DNA of 61,980 nucleotides from CADCVW01 sp035644935 (GTDB lineage: Bacteria; Pseudomonadota; Alphaproteobacteria; Sphingomonadales; Sphingomonadaceae): contig DASQNO010000024.1 in the NCBI GenBank assembly GCA_035644935.1, positions 1-61,980 on the forward strand, read 5' to 3'. Shown piece by piece: positions 51,540-60,018 of the stretch. Numbering within the stretch: the first letter of the stretch is position 1; each line of letters begins with the position of its first letter. Under the pieces are notes generated by a model, which did not search any database, was not told the DNA's origin, and was given only the letters and a program-made list of their open reading frames with translations. The translations under genes were made by a program, and so were the position numbers.

Positions 51540-52874
51540 TCAACCCGCCGCCGCCACCATCCCGTGCCGGCCGGACCTCACGAGCAGCGTAGCGCCCGCC
51601 GCCGCGATCATCATGGTCCCGGCAAGCAGCAGAACATTGCGCGGATCGCCGCCCAGCAGGCTGTCGTAGAGCAGCGGCATCGTCACGCTCTGGATCAGCA
51701 TGGGGATGACGATGAACATGTTGAAGATGCCCATGTAGATGCCCGTTCGCTGCGCCGGGATGCAGTCGGCGAGCATGACGTAAGGGTTGCCCATCATGCT
51801 GGCCCAGCCGAGTCCGATGCCGAGCATAGGGATGAACAAGGCGGCCTTGTTGTCGATTCCGGGCAGCGCGAGCATCGCCAGACCCGACGCGGCGAGGCAG
51901 GCGGCGTGAACGGGCCGCGCGCCCAGCTTGCGGGTGAACGGGACCATCGACAGCGCGGCGACGAACGCGATGAAGTTGTAGAAGCCGCCGATCTGCCCGT
52001 TGATCAACGCGGCGTCGCGAAAGCCCGCGGTCGCCGAATTCGACGTCCCGTAAAAAGATCGCGCGATCGCGAACACGATGAACTGCCAGTAGCAGAACAT
52101 CGCATACCACTGGAAAAACATCGCCAATGCGAGTTGCCGCATGGGGAGCGGCATCTCGGCGATGGCGGCTCGCAGATCCCGCATCGTCGTACGCGCTGAC
52201 AGCGGGCTCTTGCGGATCTCCGCGATCTCCTCGTCCGTCAACGGAAGCTCGGGCACGCGCAGGATGGACCACAAGATGGTCGTAAGCGACAGCACGGCGC
52301 CGATGACGAACGCGATGCGGGTAATCACCGGAATGCCGTTCAGGTCCACCGCGTCGCGATCGATCCCCCACCACACTAGGATCGAGGGCGCCAGATAGGA
52401 CAGGGTCTGCGCCAGACCGGTAAACGCGCTCTGGGTCAGGAAGCCCAGTGGCCGCTGGTCGCGGACCAGTCGGTCGCCGACATAGGCGCGGTACGGCTCC
52501 ATGGTAATGTTGTTGGCGGCATCCAGCACCCACAGCAGGCTTGCCGCAACCCACAAGGCGCGGCTGTACGGCATCGCGAACAGGCACAGGCTGCACAGCA
52601 CGGCGCCGATCAGGAAGTAGGGCGTGCGGCGGCCGAAGCGGCTCGTCGTGCGGTCGCTCATTGCGCCGACAATCGGTTGGACGATCAGCCCCGTCATGGG
52701 TCCGGCCAGCCACAAAAGCGGCATCGTCGCCTCGTTGGCGCCGAGATAGCTGTAGATCGGACCCATGTTGCTCTGCTGCAGCCCGAAGCTGAACTGCAGG
52801 CCAAGGAACCCGAGATTCATCTGGGCAATGCGCCCCCACGACAGGCGCGGCTTGGACTTGGACTCGAACGCCAA
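51540..52874 (-). CDS. SLC45-type MFS sugar (sucrose/maltoside) permease
   Basis: A 444-residue inner-membrane transporter with 12 helices. NLGFLGLQFSFGLQQSNMGPIYSYLGA at the start, and AGPMTGLIVQPIVGAMSDRTTSRFGRRTPYFLIGA (MFS motif A) are the marks of the SLC45/GPH-like branch, which carries sucrose, maltose and other disaccharides with protons. It is convergent with the lacI gene and divergent from the TonB receptor; the control region between them carries the paired operators. Confidence 0.9.
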   Translation of the reverse strand: MAFESKSKPRLSWGRIAQMNLGFLGLQFSFGLQQSNMGPIYSYLGANEATMPLLWLAGPMTGLIVQPIVGAMSDRTTSRFGRRTPYFLIGAVLCSLCLFAMPYSRALWVAASLLWVLDAANNITMEPYRAYVGDRLVRDQRPLGFLTQSAFTGLAQTLSYLAPSILVWWGIDRDAVDLNGIPVITRIAFVIGAVLSLTTILWSILRVPELPLTDEEIAEIRKSPLSARTTMRDLRAAIAEMPLPMRQLALAMFFQWYAMFCYWQFIVFAIARSFYGTSNSATAGFRDAALINGQIGGFYNFIAFVAALSMVPFTRKLGARPVHAACLAASGLAMLALPGIDNKAALFIPMLGIGLGWASMMGNPYVMLADCIPAQRTGIYMGIFNMFIVIPMLIQSVTMPLLYDSLLGGDPRNVLLLAGTMMIAAAGATLLVRSGRHGMVAAAG

Positions 52875-52940
52875 ATTCGGACTCCTCTGGTGAGCCGGCT
52901 TCTCTGGCGAGCCAAGTCTCGACTAAAGCGTAAGCCGTAC

Positions 52941-52977
52941 CGCAATCGTTTGCAAATACCTCTTGCAAACGATTGCG
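52941..52977. promoter_or_regulatory. Pair of facing LacI-type operators (15-bp perfect inverted repeat)
   Basis: CGCAATCGTTTGCAA (52941-52955) and TTGCAAACGATTGCG (52963-52977) are exact reverse complements separated by seven bases. Each half alone is nearly palindromic around a central CG (GCAA-x-CG-x-TTGC), the hallmark of LacI-family operators. The CG centres are 23 bp apart, about two helix turns. The site lies 67 bases upstream of the permease start and 56 upstream of the receptor start. Confidence 0.8.
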
Positions 52978-53032
52978 CAGCTGATAGCCCATCGCTTCGA
53001 GCCGAACGAATCGGCCGCTGGTGGAGAGAGAG

Positions 53033-55567
53033 ATGATCAAAGGGCGAACCCTGCTGCTTGCCTCCTGCGCTTTGGTAGCGACGCCGATCCACGCGCAAAC
53101 GACACAAGAAAGCACCGTCCCTGCCGACGGCACGGCGCTCCAATCCGCGAACGACGATCCGGCCGCGAACGAAGAGATCGTCGTTACCGCGGTCGCGCGC
53201 GGGCAGAACCGGCTCACGTCCAGCGTTTCGGTCAGCTCGCTCAGCTCCGAAGAGATTCTGCAAGCTGCCCCGAGATCGGCGGCTGAGGTGTTCCGCAACA
53301 TCCCTGGCATCCGCTCGGAGTCGTCCGGCGGCGAAGGCAACGCCAACATCGCCGTGCGCGGGCTTCCGGTGGCGTCGGGCGGCGCCAAGTTCCTGCAGTT
53401 GCAGGAAGACGGCCTGCCGATCCTCGAGTTCGGCGACATCACGTTCGGCAATGCCGACATTTTCCTGCGCGCCGACTTCAACATCGGCCGGGTCGAGGCG
53501 ATCCGCGGCGGCTCGGCCTCGACCTTTGCCTCCAACTCGCCGGGCGGCGTCATCAACTTCATCTCCAAGACGGGCGAGGTCGAAGGCGGCGCGGTGCAGG
53601 CAAGCGTGGGCGTCGATTATGAGGAGTACCGGCTGGACTTCGATTACGGCGCCAAGCTCAGCGACACGCTGCGCTTTCACGTCGGCGGCTTCTACCGTCA
53701 GGGCGAGGGTCCGCGACGCGCGGGTTTCGACGGCAACAAAGGCGGCCAGATCAAGTTCAACGTCACCAAGGAATTCGAAGGCGGGTACGTCCGCCTCCTC
53801 GGCAAGTATCTCGACGACAAGGCGATCGGCTATCTGCCCAATCCCGTGCTCGTCACGGGGACGGACCGTAACCCGAAATACGCGAACCTGCCCGGCTTCA
53901 GCATTACCGACGACACGCTGCATTCCCGCTACTTCACGGGGAACCTGACGCTGAACGGCCGCAACGAGCCCGTGACCCGGGACATCCGCGATGGCCAGCA
54001 CCCGGTCGTCAAATCGATCGGGCTAGAGGCCGAGTTCGAGATCGGCGGCGGCTGGACCGTGACCGAACGCTTTCGCTACTCGGACATCTCCGGCGGCTTC
54101 ACCTCGCCTTTTCCGGCGTCCGTCGGATCGGCGGCGGACACGGCGGCCGCGCTTGGCGGGCCCGGCGCGACGCTGTCGTTCGCCAGCGGACCGTCGGCGG
54201 GGCAGACCGTCGCGCCGGGTGCGCTGGGCGGCAACGGCCTGCTGGCGTCGATCGTCCTGTTCGACGTCAAGCTCAACAGCCTGAACAACTTCACCAACGA
54301 TCTTCGCATCAGCCGCGAGGTCGCGGTCGGCGGCGGCACCACGATCGCCACAGCCGGTTTCTACAAATCACGCCAGGTCATCGACACCGACTGGCTGTGG
54401 ACCTCGCAGCTGCTGGAGGTGCGCGGCGGCGGCAACGCGGCGCTGATCGACGTCCGCAACGCGGCCGGGCAGTTCGTCACGCAGAACGGCTTCTACGGCT
54501 ACGGCGCGCGCTTCTTCGGCAATTGCTGCCGGCGCAGCTACGAAGTTGACTACGACACCAACGCGCCCTTCGCGTCCCTCAGCTTCCAGGCGGGTCCGCT
54601 GTCGCTGGACGGCAGCCTCCGCTACGACTTCGGCAGCGCCAAAGGCGAGGTCGCGGGTTCGGACCTCGGCGGCGGGCGCGTCGGGATCACGGCTTTCGAC
54701 ATAAACGGCAACGGCGTGATCCAGCCGGGCACGACCGACGCCGCGGGCGCTCCCCGCCCCTCGCCCGAGCAGCAGGTGTCGGTTATCCCCTCCCCGCCCG
54801 CGCCCGTCGATTACGACTATGACTATCTGTCCTATTCGCTGGGCGCGAACTACCGCCTGAGTGACGACCTGGCGGTATTCGGGCGCTACAGCCGGGGTGC
54901 TCGCGCCAACGCCGACCGGCTCTTGTTCGGTCCGGCGATCCGCACGAGCGACGGCGGCCTGTTCGACAAAGGCGCGGCGGTCGACTTCGTCAACCAGGCC
55001 GAAGGCGGCATCAAGTATCGCGCCGGCGGCGTACGTCTGTTCGCGACCGCCTTTTACGCCAAGACCGAGGAGCAGAACTTCGAGGCGACGACGCAGACCT
55101 TCTTCGATCGCAAGTACCGCGCCTACGGCCTTGAGCTCGAAGGCGCGTACAGCGTCGGCCCGTTCAGCCTGACCGCCGGCGGTACCTACACGGATGCGGA
55201 GATCACCAGCGACGTGCTGAACCCGACTGTCGTCGGCAACCGCCCGCGGCGGCAGGCCAAGTTCATTTACCAGCTGACCCCGCGATACGACGGCGGCATC
55301 TTCACCGTCGGCGCCAACGTCATCGGCACCACCGCCAGCTTCGCCCAGGACAACAACCAGTTGAAGCTGCCCGGCTTCACGCAGGTCAACGCCTTCCTGT
55401 CGATCCGTCCCACCGACCGGATCCAGCTGTCGCTCAACGCCAACAACCTGTTCGATGTCGAAGGCTTCACCGAGGCCGAGGAGGGCTCCATCCCCGCCAA
55501 CGGGATCGTTCGCGCGCGGTCGATCAACGGCAGAACGATCTCGGCGTCGCTTCGCTTCGGGTTTTGA
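53033..55567 (+). CDS. TonB-dependent outer-membrane receptor of the sucrose-type locus
   Basis: An 844-residue receptor: signal peptide (LLLASCALVATPIHAQ), a TonB-box-like stretch before the plug (EEIVVTAVARG), the plug (AAPRSAAEVFRNIPGIRSE, RVEAIRGGSASTFASNSPGGVINFISK), then 22 expected beta strands ending in the aromatic C-terminus (SASLRFGF). The start ATG 53033 has GGAGAGAGA. It is next to LacI operators and sucrose enzymes, so it most likely brings sucrose or a fructoside through the outer membrane, as shown for other sugars in alphaproteobacteria and Xanthomonas. Confidence 0.92.
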   Translation: MIKGRTLLLASCALVATPIHAQTTQESTVPADGTALQSANDDPAANEEIVVTAVARGQNRLTSSVSVSSLSSEEILQAAPRSAAEVFRNIPGIRSESSGGEGNANIAVRGLPVASGGAKFLQLQEDGLPILEFGDITFGNADIFLRADFNIGRVEAIRGGSASTFASNSPGGVINFISKTGEVEGGAVQASVGVDYEEYRLDFDYGAKLSDTLRFHVGGFYRQGEGPRRAGFDGNKGGQIKFNVTKEFEGGYVRLLGKYLDDKAIGYLPNPVLVTGTDRNPKYANLPGFSITDDTLHSRYFTGNLTLNGRNEPVTRDIRDGQHPVVKSIGLEAEFEIGGGWTVTERFRYSDISGGFTSPFPASVGSAADTAAALGGPGATLSFASGPSAGQTVAPGALGGNGLLASIVLFDVKLNSLNNFTNDLRISREVAVGGGTTIATAGFYKSRQVIDTDWLWTSQLLEVRGGGNAALIDVRNAAGQFVTQNGFYGYGARFFGNCCRRSYEVDYDTNAPFASLSFQAGPLSLDGSLRYDFGSAKGEVAGSDLGGGRVGITAFDINGNGVIQPGTTDAAGAPRPSPEQQVSVIPSPPAPVDYDYDYLSYSLGANYRLSDDLAVFGRYSRGARANADRLLFGPAIRTSDGGLFDKGAAVDFVNQAEGGIKYRAGGVRLFATAFYAKTEEQNFEATTQTFFDRKYRAYGLELEGAYSVGPFSLTAGGTYTDAEITSDVLNPTVVGNRPRRQAKFIYQLTPRYDGGIFTVGANVIGTTASFAQDNNQLKLPGFTQVNAFLSIRPTDRIQLSLNANNLFDVEGFTEAEEGSIPANGIVRARSINGRTISASLRFGF

Positions 55568-55580
55568 GGGCCTCCCCCTG

Positions 55581-55615
55581 CCTTGGCACGTTCAGCCGTG
55601 CCAAGGCCTTTTCTT
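55581..55615 (+). terminator. Rho-independent terminator after the TonB receptor gene
   Basis: A perfect 10-bp stem CCTTGGCACG/CGTGCCAAGG with a six-base loop, followed by CCTTTTCTT. It ends 14 bases before the GH68 start, so the enzyme genes get only read-through or need their own promoter. Confidence 0.88.
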
Positions 55616-55628
55616 GGCAACGGGTTCA

Positions 55629-56750
55629 ATGACCTACAGCAGCCAATGGACCGCCGCGGCCGTTGCCGCGATCGGGGACACTCAGCTCCCGGCCGCGCCC
55701 CTGATCACGGCCGAAGCCTCCAAACGATTGCTGCCCGGCATCGATCTGTGGGACCACTGGCCGGTGCAGGAGCTGGACGGCTCGGTCGCGCAGATCGCGG
55801 GCGGCGCGCTGATGATGATGCTGTCGGCGCCCGAACAGCCGGACCCCGACGCGCGCCATGCGATTGCGCGCATTCGGCTGATGCACCGCACACCATCCGG
55901 CTGGACCGATCTCGGCCTCCTTTTGCCCGACGAGCATTGCCCGGGCAGTCGTGAATGGGCCGGCTCGGCGGTGATATCCCCCGATCACCGGCGCCTGACG
56001 CTTTACTTCACCGCGGCTGGCGTCGCGGGCGAGGCGCGGACCTCGTTCACCCAACGCTTGTTCGAAACCGCCGCGACGCTGAGCGTCGAACAGGGTCAGG
56101 TCGTCCTGGGCGCCTGGTCCACGCCTCGCGAAAGCGTCGAACCGGACGACGAATACTACATGCGCGAGATGGAAGGGGGCGGCGGCATCGGCACGATCAA
56201 GGCGTTCCGCGACCCCGCCTTCTTCCGCGATCCGGCCGACGCCCGGGAATACCTGTTGTTCACGGCGTCGTTGGCCGGGTCCACATCGCCCTGGAACGGC
56301 GTTGTCGGCATTGCACGACGGACGGCCGAAGGCGGCTGGGCGCTCCTGCCTCCCCTGCTCGCCGCCGACGGGTTGAACAACGAACTGGAGCGGCCGCACG
56401 TGATCGTTCGGGACGACCTCTACTATCTGTTCTGGTCGACCCAGCGCAGAGTGTTCGCCGCGGGCGGGCCTTCCGGTCCGAACGGCCTGTACGGAATGGT
56501 CGCCGACCGGCTGGCGGGACCCTGGCGTCCGATCAACGGCACCGGACTGGTGCTCGCCAATCCGCCGGAGGCTCCCTACCAGGCGTATAGCTGGCTGGTG
56601 CTCGCCGACCTGCGGGTGCTGAGCTTCGTCGATCTCGTCGGCCTCGACCGCATGCCGCGTGACGCGTCGGAGGCGCGCGCGCACTTTGGCGGCGTGCCCG
56701 CGCCCGTCCTCTCGTTGCGCCTTTGCGGCGACCGGGCCATGCTGGCCTGA
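55629..56750 (+). CDS. GH68 sucrase/levansucrase-type enzyme, no signal peptide
   Basis: A 373-residue beta-propeller enzyme of glycoside hydrolase family 68, which split sucrose and may transfer fructose (levan or fructo-oligosaccharides). Nucleophile Asp42 is in the family motif I-D-L-W-D-H-W-P-V-Q. The transition-state stabiliser Asp195 is in F-R-D-P and the acid/base Glu254 in E-L-E-R-P-H. There is no signal peptide. Zymomonas mobilis, another sphingomonad, has similar GH68 enzymes without signal peptides. Its stop overlaps the fructokinase start (TGATG), fitting a cytoplasmic sucrose hydrolase whose fructose is then phosphorylated. Confidence 0.9.
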   Translation: MTYSSQWTAAAVAAIGDTQLPAAPLITAEASKRLLPGIDLWDHWPVQELDGSVAQIAGGALMMMLSAPEQPDPDARHAIARIRLMHRTPSGWTDLGLLLPDEHCPGSREWAGSAVISPDHRRLTLYFTAAGVAGEARTSFTQRLFETAATLSVEQGQVVLGAWSTPRESVEPDDEYYMREMEGGGGIGTIKAFRDPAFFRDPADAREYLLFTASLAGSTSPWNGVVGIARRTAEGGWALLPPLLAADGLNNELERPHVIVRDDLYYLFWSTQRRVFAAGGPSGPNGLYGMVADRLAGPWRPINGTGLVLANPPEAPYQAYSWLVLADLRVLSFVDLVGLDRMPRDASEARAHFGGVPAPVLSLRLCGDRAMLA

Positions 56751-57661
56751 TGGACGACGAGCGACTGTTCGGCGGCATCGAGCTTGGCGGCACCAAGAGC
56801 ATCGCCGTGGTCGCGCGCGGCCGAACCATCGTGCACGAGGCGCGCTGGCCAACCGCCGCGCCGGATGCGACGCTGGGCGCGATCAGCGCATGGATGGCGA
56901 ACGCGACGCAGGACGAGCCGATCGCGGCGCTGGGGCTGGCGAGCTTCGGGCCTTTGGGCCTGATCCCCGGACGCGCGGACTTCGGGCGGATCGTCGACAC
57001 GCCTAAAGTCGGCTGGTCGGGCTGCGACGTTCGCGGCCAATTCGCCAGCCGCTTCCCCGTCCCCATCGGCTTTGACACCGACGTCGCGGGCGCCGCGCTG
57101 GCCGAGGGGCGATGGGGCGCCTCCCGCGGTTGCAATGTGCATGTCTACTTGACGGTCGGCACCGGAGTGGGGGGCGGTGTCGTGGTCAATGGCATGCCGG
57201 TTCACGGCCGGGTGCATCCCGAAATCGGGCACGTGCGGGTCCGCCGTTCCCCCAGTGACGACTTTGCGGGCCATTGCCCGTTCCACGGCGACTGCCTCGA
57301 AGGTCTCGTCTCCGGCCCGGCGATCGCCGCCCGCGCCGGCCGACCGAGCCGCGACATCGCGCCCGACGAACCTATCTGGCGACGGGTCACGGACGAACTG
57401 GCCGAACTCATGAGCCTGCTCGTCCTCACTCTGTCGCCGGAGCGCATCGTGATAGGCGGCGGCGTCATGCAGGACCGGCCGCTACTGCTGCCCCGTATTC
57501 ATGCCCGAACCGCGCATCTTCTTGCCGGTTACGTCGCGGACGCCGGCCTCGATGAGATGGAAAGGATGATCGTCCCGCCGGCCCTGGGCGCGGATGCCGG
57601 TTCTTGGGGCGCCATTGCGCTGGCGCTGAACGCTTGCCGTTCGAACACGCGCGCTTTCTGA
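56750..57661 (+). CDS. ROK-family fructokinase
   Basis: A 303-residue kinase that phosphorylates fructose at C6. The ATP loop IELGGTKSIAVVARG is near the N-terminus, the catalytic Asp in GFDTDVAGAALAEG, the ROK zinc site H-P-E-I-G-H...H-C-P-F-H-G-D-C-L-E-G, and VGTGVGGGVVVNG. Start ATG 56750, overlapping the GH68 stop. It ends the sucrose locus; a broken toxin gene begins on the other strand 41 bases later. Confidence 0.93.
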   Translation: MDDERLFGGIELGGTKSIAVVARGRTIVHEARWPTAAPDATLGAISAWMANATQDEPIAALGLASFGPLGLIPGRADFGRIVDTPKVGWSGCDVRGQFASRFPVPIGFDTDVAGAALAEGRWGASRGCNVHVYLTVGTGVGGGVVVNGMPVHGRVHPEIGHVRVRRSPSDDFAGHCPFHGDCLEGLVSGPAIAARAGRPSRDIAPDEPIWRRVTDELAELMSLLVLTLSPERIVIGGGVMQDRPLLLPRIHARTAHLLAGYVADAGLDEMERMIVPPALGADAGSWGAIALALNACRSNTRAF

Positions 57662-57701
57662 CAGCGGTCCGTGTTCTGGCGACTGTAGCTTCTGAAAGGG
57701 C

Positions 57702-58477
57702 TCCCTGCCTCATCGCGTTGCCCGCCATGCCGCCGACCGCGCCGCCGACGAACCCGCCGCCGGCGATCCCGCCAAGGCCCCGGCCCACCCCGGCGCTGAT
57801 CCCTGCCATCGCGACCTGCTTGAAGCTGAACTTGTCCTGGAGGCCGGTCGCAAGGCCGAACCCCTGACTGGCGATGCTGCCCGCCACGCCGCCGATTGCT
57901 CCGCCGGCGATCGCCGCACCGGTAAAAGCGGCGGTGCCGGCAACGGCCTTGCCGGCGATAAGCCCGGTCGCCACGGCGCAACGATGGCGGTCACCGCCAC
58001 AGCGACGATGACCAGCAGCACCGCGCCGAACGCACCGCACTTGTTCTTGCTTCCGGGCCTGGGCGCGGTGGGGCTGGTGTCGCCGATCGCCTCGGCCGCG
58101 TCGTAGGGCTTGAACGTCGAGGCGTTGTGCGTGTTCTTGGCGACGCCCGCGGGGATCGTGAGCATCTGGCCTTCGCTCAACGCGCTGGCGCCGGTCAGCC
58201 CGTTGGCCTCCGCCAGCTTGAACCACAATTGCGCATCGCCCCACAGATTGGCGGCGATCGACTGCAGAGTCTCGCCGCCCCCAACCGTGTAGGTCCCCGA
58301 CGCGCTGCCCTGGTAGGCGCTGTTGAGCTTGGTCAGGCTGGTGTCGAAGTCGTACTCGCTGGTGTGCGTGGTGGAGCCGTTGCGGAACGCGCCGGTGCCC
58401 GCCGAGGGCGCCGTGCGCTGCGCGGTGGAAGCGGCGTAGTGGACGTCCGTGCGGCCGTTGTTGCCGGCATAGCGCGC
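57702..58477 (-). pseudogene. Broken, frameshifted copy of the RHS/LysM toxin core
   Basis: The minus strand reads Y-A-G-N-N-G-R-T-D-V-H-Y (RHS-like YD end), then a LysM domain (GTYTVGGGETLQSIAANLWGDAQLWFKLAEANGL...MLTIPAGVA), a linker, and the hydrophobic AVLLVIVAVAVT. A frameshift at about 57978 moves the rest to another frame, which continues as a glycine-rich repeat region ending at GNAMRQG (57702). The DNA from 57718 to 57890 is nearly the same as 61651-61820 in the intact gene, in the same orientation. An in-frame stop (TAG, 58478-58480) precedes it. It is a truncated second copy. Confidence 0.82.
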
Positions 58478-58939
58478 CTATTTCGTGTGAAACGGAGCCG
58501 AAACACGCCCTCGCCGGCCCTGGTCCGCACTACGCGAAAGTCACTAAAGTCGCGAAGTTCCTAGTGTGGGGCTGTTCTCGTACCATCTGGTTGAAACGGT
58601 AGACGTTTCGCGAGCGCCACAAGGTCGTCGGCCCGCAGGGCCGCCGGTGGCTGGGATCGACGTTGGAAAAGAGCCGGTGTGGCGAGCCGCGACTCGGTCA
58701 CTTGCGGAGCATGGCAGGATGGAGGCGTGTAGGACAGCGGCTTATCGACGTGCGCTAAACCGAAACGGCGGCGTGGTTCGCGAGGCATTAGTACCCTGTT
58801 ATCCTGACTTAAAGATTGTGTCGCACCTGTCACTGTAACCCCTCGTGCGGACCGCCTAGAAACGCACGGAAAGAGCGCAATTAGCGCGCTGTTACCGTAA
58901 TTCTGTCACTGTAATTCGTAGCCGCTGGCAGCGCTTTTA
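58478..58939. other. About 460 bases without a gene; three copies of a 12-base repeat
   Basis: No believable gene is seen here. Near the right end CTGTYACYGTAA occurs three times: 58827-58838, 58889-58900 and 58903-58914 (the last two as an imperfect 14-base tandem). They lie just beyond the stop of the last immunity-type gene. Their role is unknown. Confidence 0.5.
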
Positions 58940-59329
58940 TCATGTGCTCAATTTTTCCCGCAGATCAGACATTGCATCGGGTGCAACGATGAGTTGTGTA
59001 ACGTAACCAGGATTGACAATGACGCCGTATTTGGACGGCAGGCGTAGAAAGAGCTCTCGTCCGTTTATTTCAAGAATGTAGCTGGCCACCTCACTATGTA
59101 AGCCGGGACGTTCCAGAGAAGAAAAAGCTGCCACAAGGGGCTTTCCGCTCTCTTCCAGGAGCAGTGGCTCGAAGCCGCTGCCGCCGTCCTGAACCTCGGT
59201 TTTGCTTGAGATGAAGAGTAGGGATTCAGCAAGGTTCATCAAAAGCGCTTCGAAGGGTTTGTTACCCCGCTTCGTCTCTACAATGGCAACTTCGAGATCG
59301 TTCGCCGGCTTAAACTCGTTGAGTGTCAC
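58940..59329 (-). CDS. Candidate immunity protein, SseB-like (second toxin module)
   Basis: A 129-residue cytoplasmic protein: NDLEVAIVETKRGNKPFEALLMNLAESLLFISSKTEVQDG...EPLLLEESGKPLVAAFSSLERPGLH, then GVIVNPGYVTQLIVAPDAMSDLREK. This layout fits the SseB N-terminal domain, a fold often used by immunity proteins of polymorphic toxins. GTG start, overlapping the stop of the gene before it (GTGA), with a strong AGGAGG site. It is the last of three coupled genes after the orphan toxin tip. Confidence 0.7.
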   Translation of the reverse strand: MTLNEFKPANDLEVAIVETKRGNKPFEALLMNLAESLLFISSKTEVQDGGSGFEPLLLEESGKPLVAAFSSLERPGLHSEVASYILEINGRELFLRLPSKYGVIVNPGYVTQLIVAPDAMSDLREKLST

Positions 59330-59553
59330 GGTACCTCCTGAACGCTTGCATCGGGGTACAGCATAACGACTTTTGAAGCGGACACGAGCGTCGCCGAGTG
59401 CAGAGTCTCATGCCACAACGCCTCGCACATCGTACATCGATTCAAGAAGGTCGGGCCATCCGAGAATGACGCAACCCGCTCGAACCTATCAAAGGGCGCA
59501 TGATAGCCATTCTTGCAAAATTCGCAGAGCTTGAGGTCTTCTTGCACAGCCAT
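59326..59553 (-). CDS. Small Cys-rich protein of the orphan toxin module
   Basis: A 75-residue protein with C-E-F-C-K (residues 10-14) and later C-T-M-C-E, a likely zinc-ribbon knuckle pair. The start ATG directly follows the stop TAA of the orphan toxin tip, and its stop overlaps the SseB-like gene. It may be an immunity protein or an adapter. No family is recognised. Confidence 0.65.
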   Translation of the reverse strand: MAVQEDLKLCEFCKNGYHAPFDRFERVASFSDGPTFLNRCTMCEALWHETLHSATLVSASKVVMLYPDASVQEVP

Positions 59554-60018
59554 TTACCAGCCCCTTACCGGGATTCGAGTGCCGTTTGGACCGATCTTAA
59601 ACAGCGTGGAGCCGCTGGGTATTGAGCCGCCTCCTAGCACAACAAACTCGCGAGTTGGATTTACCACATAGCCGCCTCCGTTAGGCAACCGCAGCGCAGT
59701 GTTACCGCCCTCTAAGAAGTGAGGAAGCGTGGTGTCCGCCGCCGTCGGCAACCGAGGCGAAAGCCCGTTCAGCGAAAACTCAACGCCAAACACATCTCCG
59801 CCAGAAGTGTAAGCTCGTTCAAGAGAGGGGGCACCGCCCGAGTAGCGATATGCACTGGCCGCATCAGTCACAATGAGGGAATCTTCCAACGGCATGAAGA
59901 AGCGGGCTTCGCCTCCACGGCCGAGAGCAGCGTCTGTGCGATTGATGTATGGAAGAGCCTGCTGATCGAAGAAGTACACGCCTCGACCCGCTCCCCCTCC
60001 GCGGCAACAGAATAACTT
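59554..60018 (-). CDS. Orphan toxin C-terminal module (displaced tip of a polymorphic toxin)
   Basis: Translation is open from just after the previous stop (60019-60021) in the same frame, and a GTG start at 59979 gives 141 residues. VYFFDQQALPYINRTDAALGRGGEARFFMPLED, F-G-V-E-F-S-L-N-G-L, H-F-L-E-G-G-N-T-A-L-R-L, and the end N-P-T-R-E-F-V-V-L-G-G-G with L-F-K-I-G-P-N-G look like the last domain of RHS/CdiA toxins rather than a free-standing enzyme. It has no secretion part of its own. This is the classic form of a displaced toxin tip left after exchange. Activity unknown. Confidence 0.65.
   Translation of the reverse strand, partial: KLFCCRGGGAGRGVYFFDQQALPYINRTDAALGRGGEARFFMPLEDSLIVTDAASAYRYSGGAPSLERAYTSGGDVFGVEFSLNGLSPRLPTAADTTLPHFLEGGNTALRLPNGGGYVVNPTREFVVLGGGSIPSGSTLFKIGPNGTRIPVRGW

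Noticed and set aside
51349..53568. 739-codon open frame on the minus strand spanning several genes
   Set aside because: It crosses the permease in a wrong frame, the operator region and the receptor's antisense strand. Composition is that of a shadow.
58636..58838. Plus-strand V-A-G-I-D-V-G-K like an IS110 transposase start
   Set aside because: The motif is short and nothing after it fits a DEDD transposase. Likely chance.
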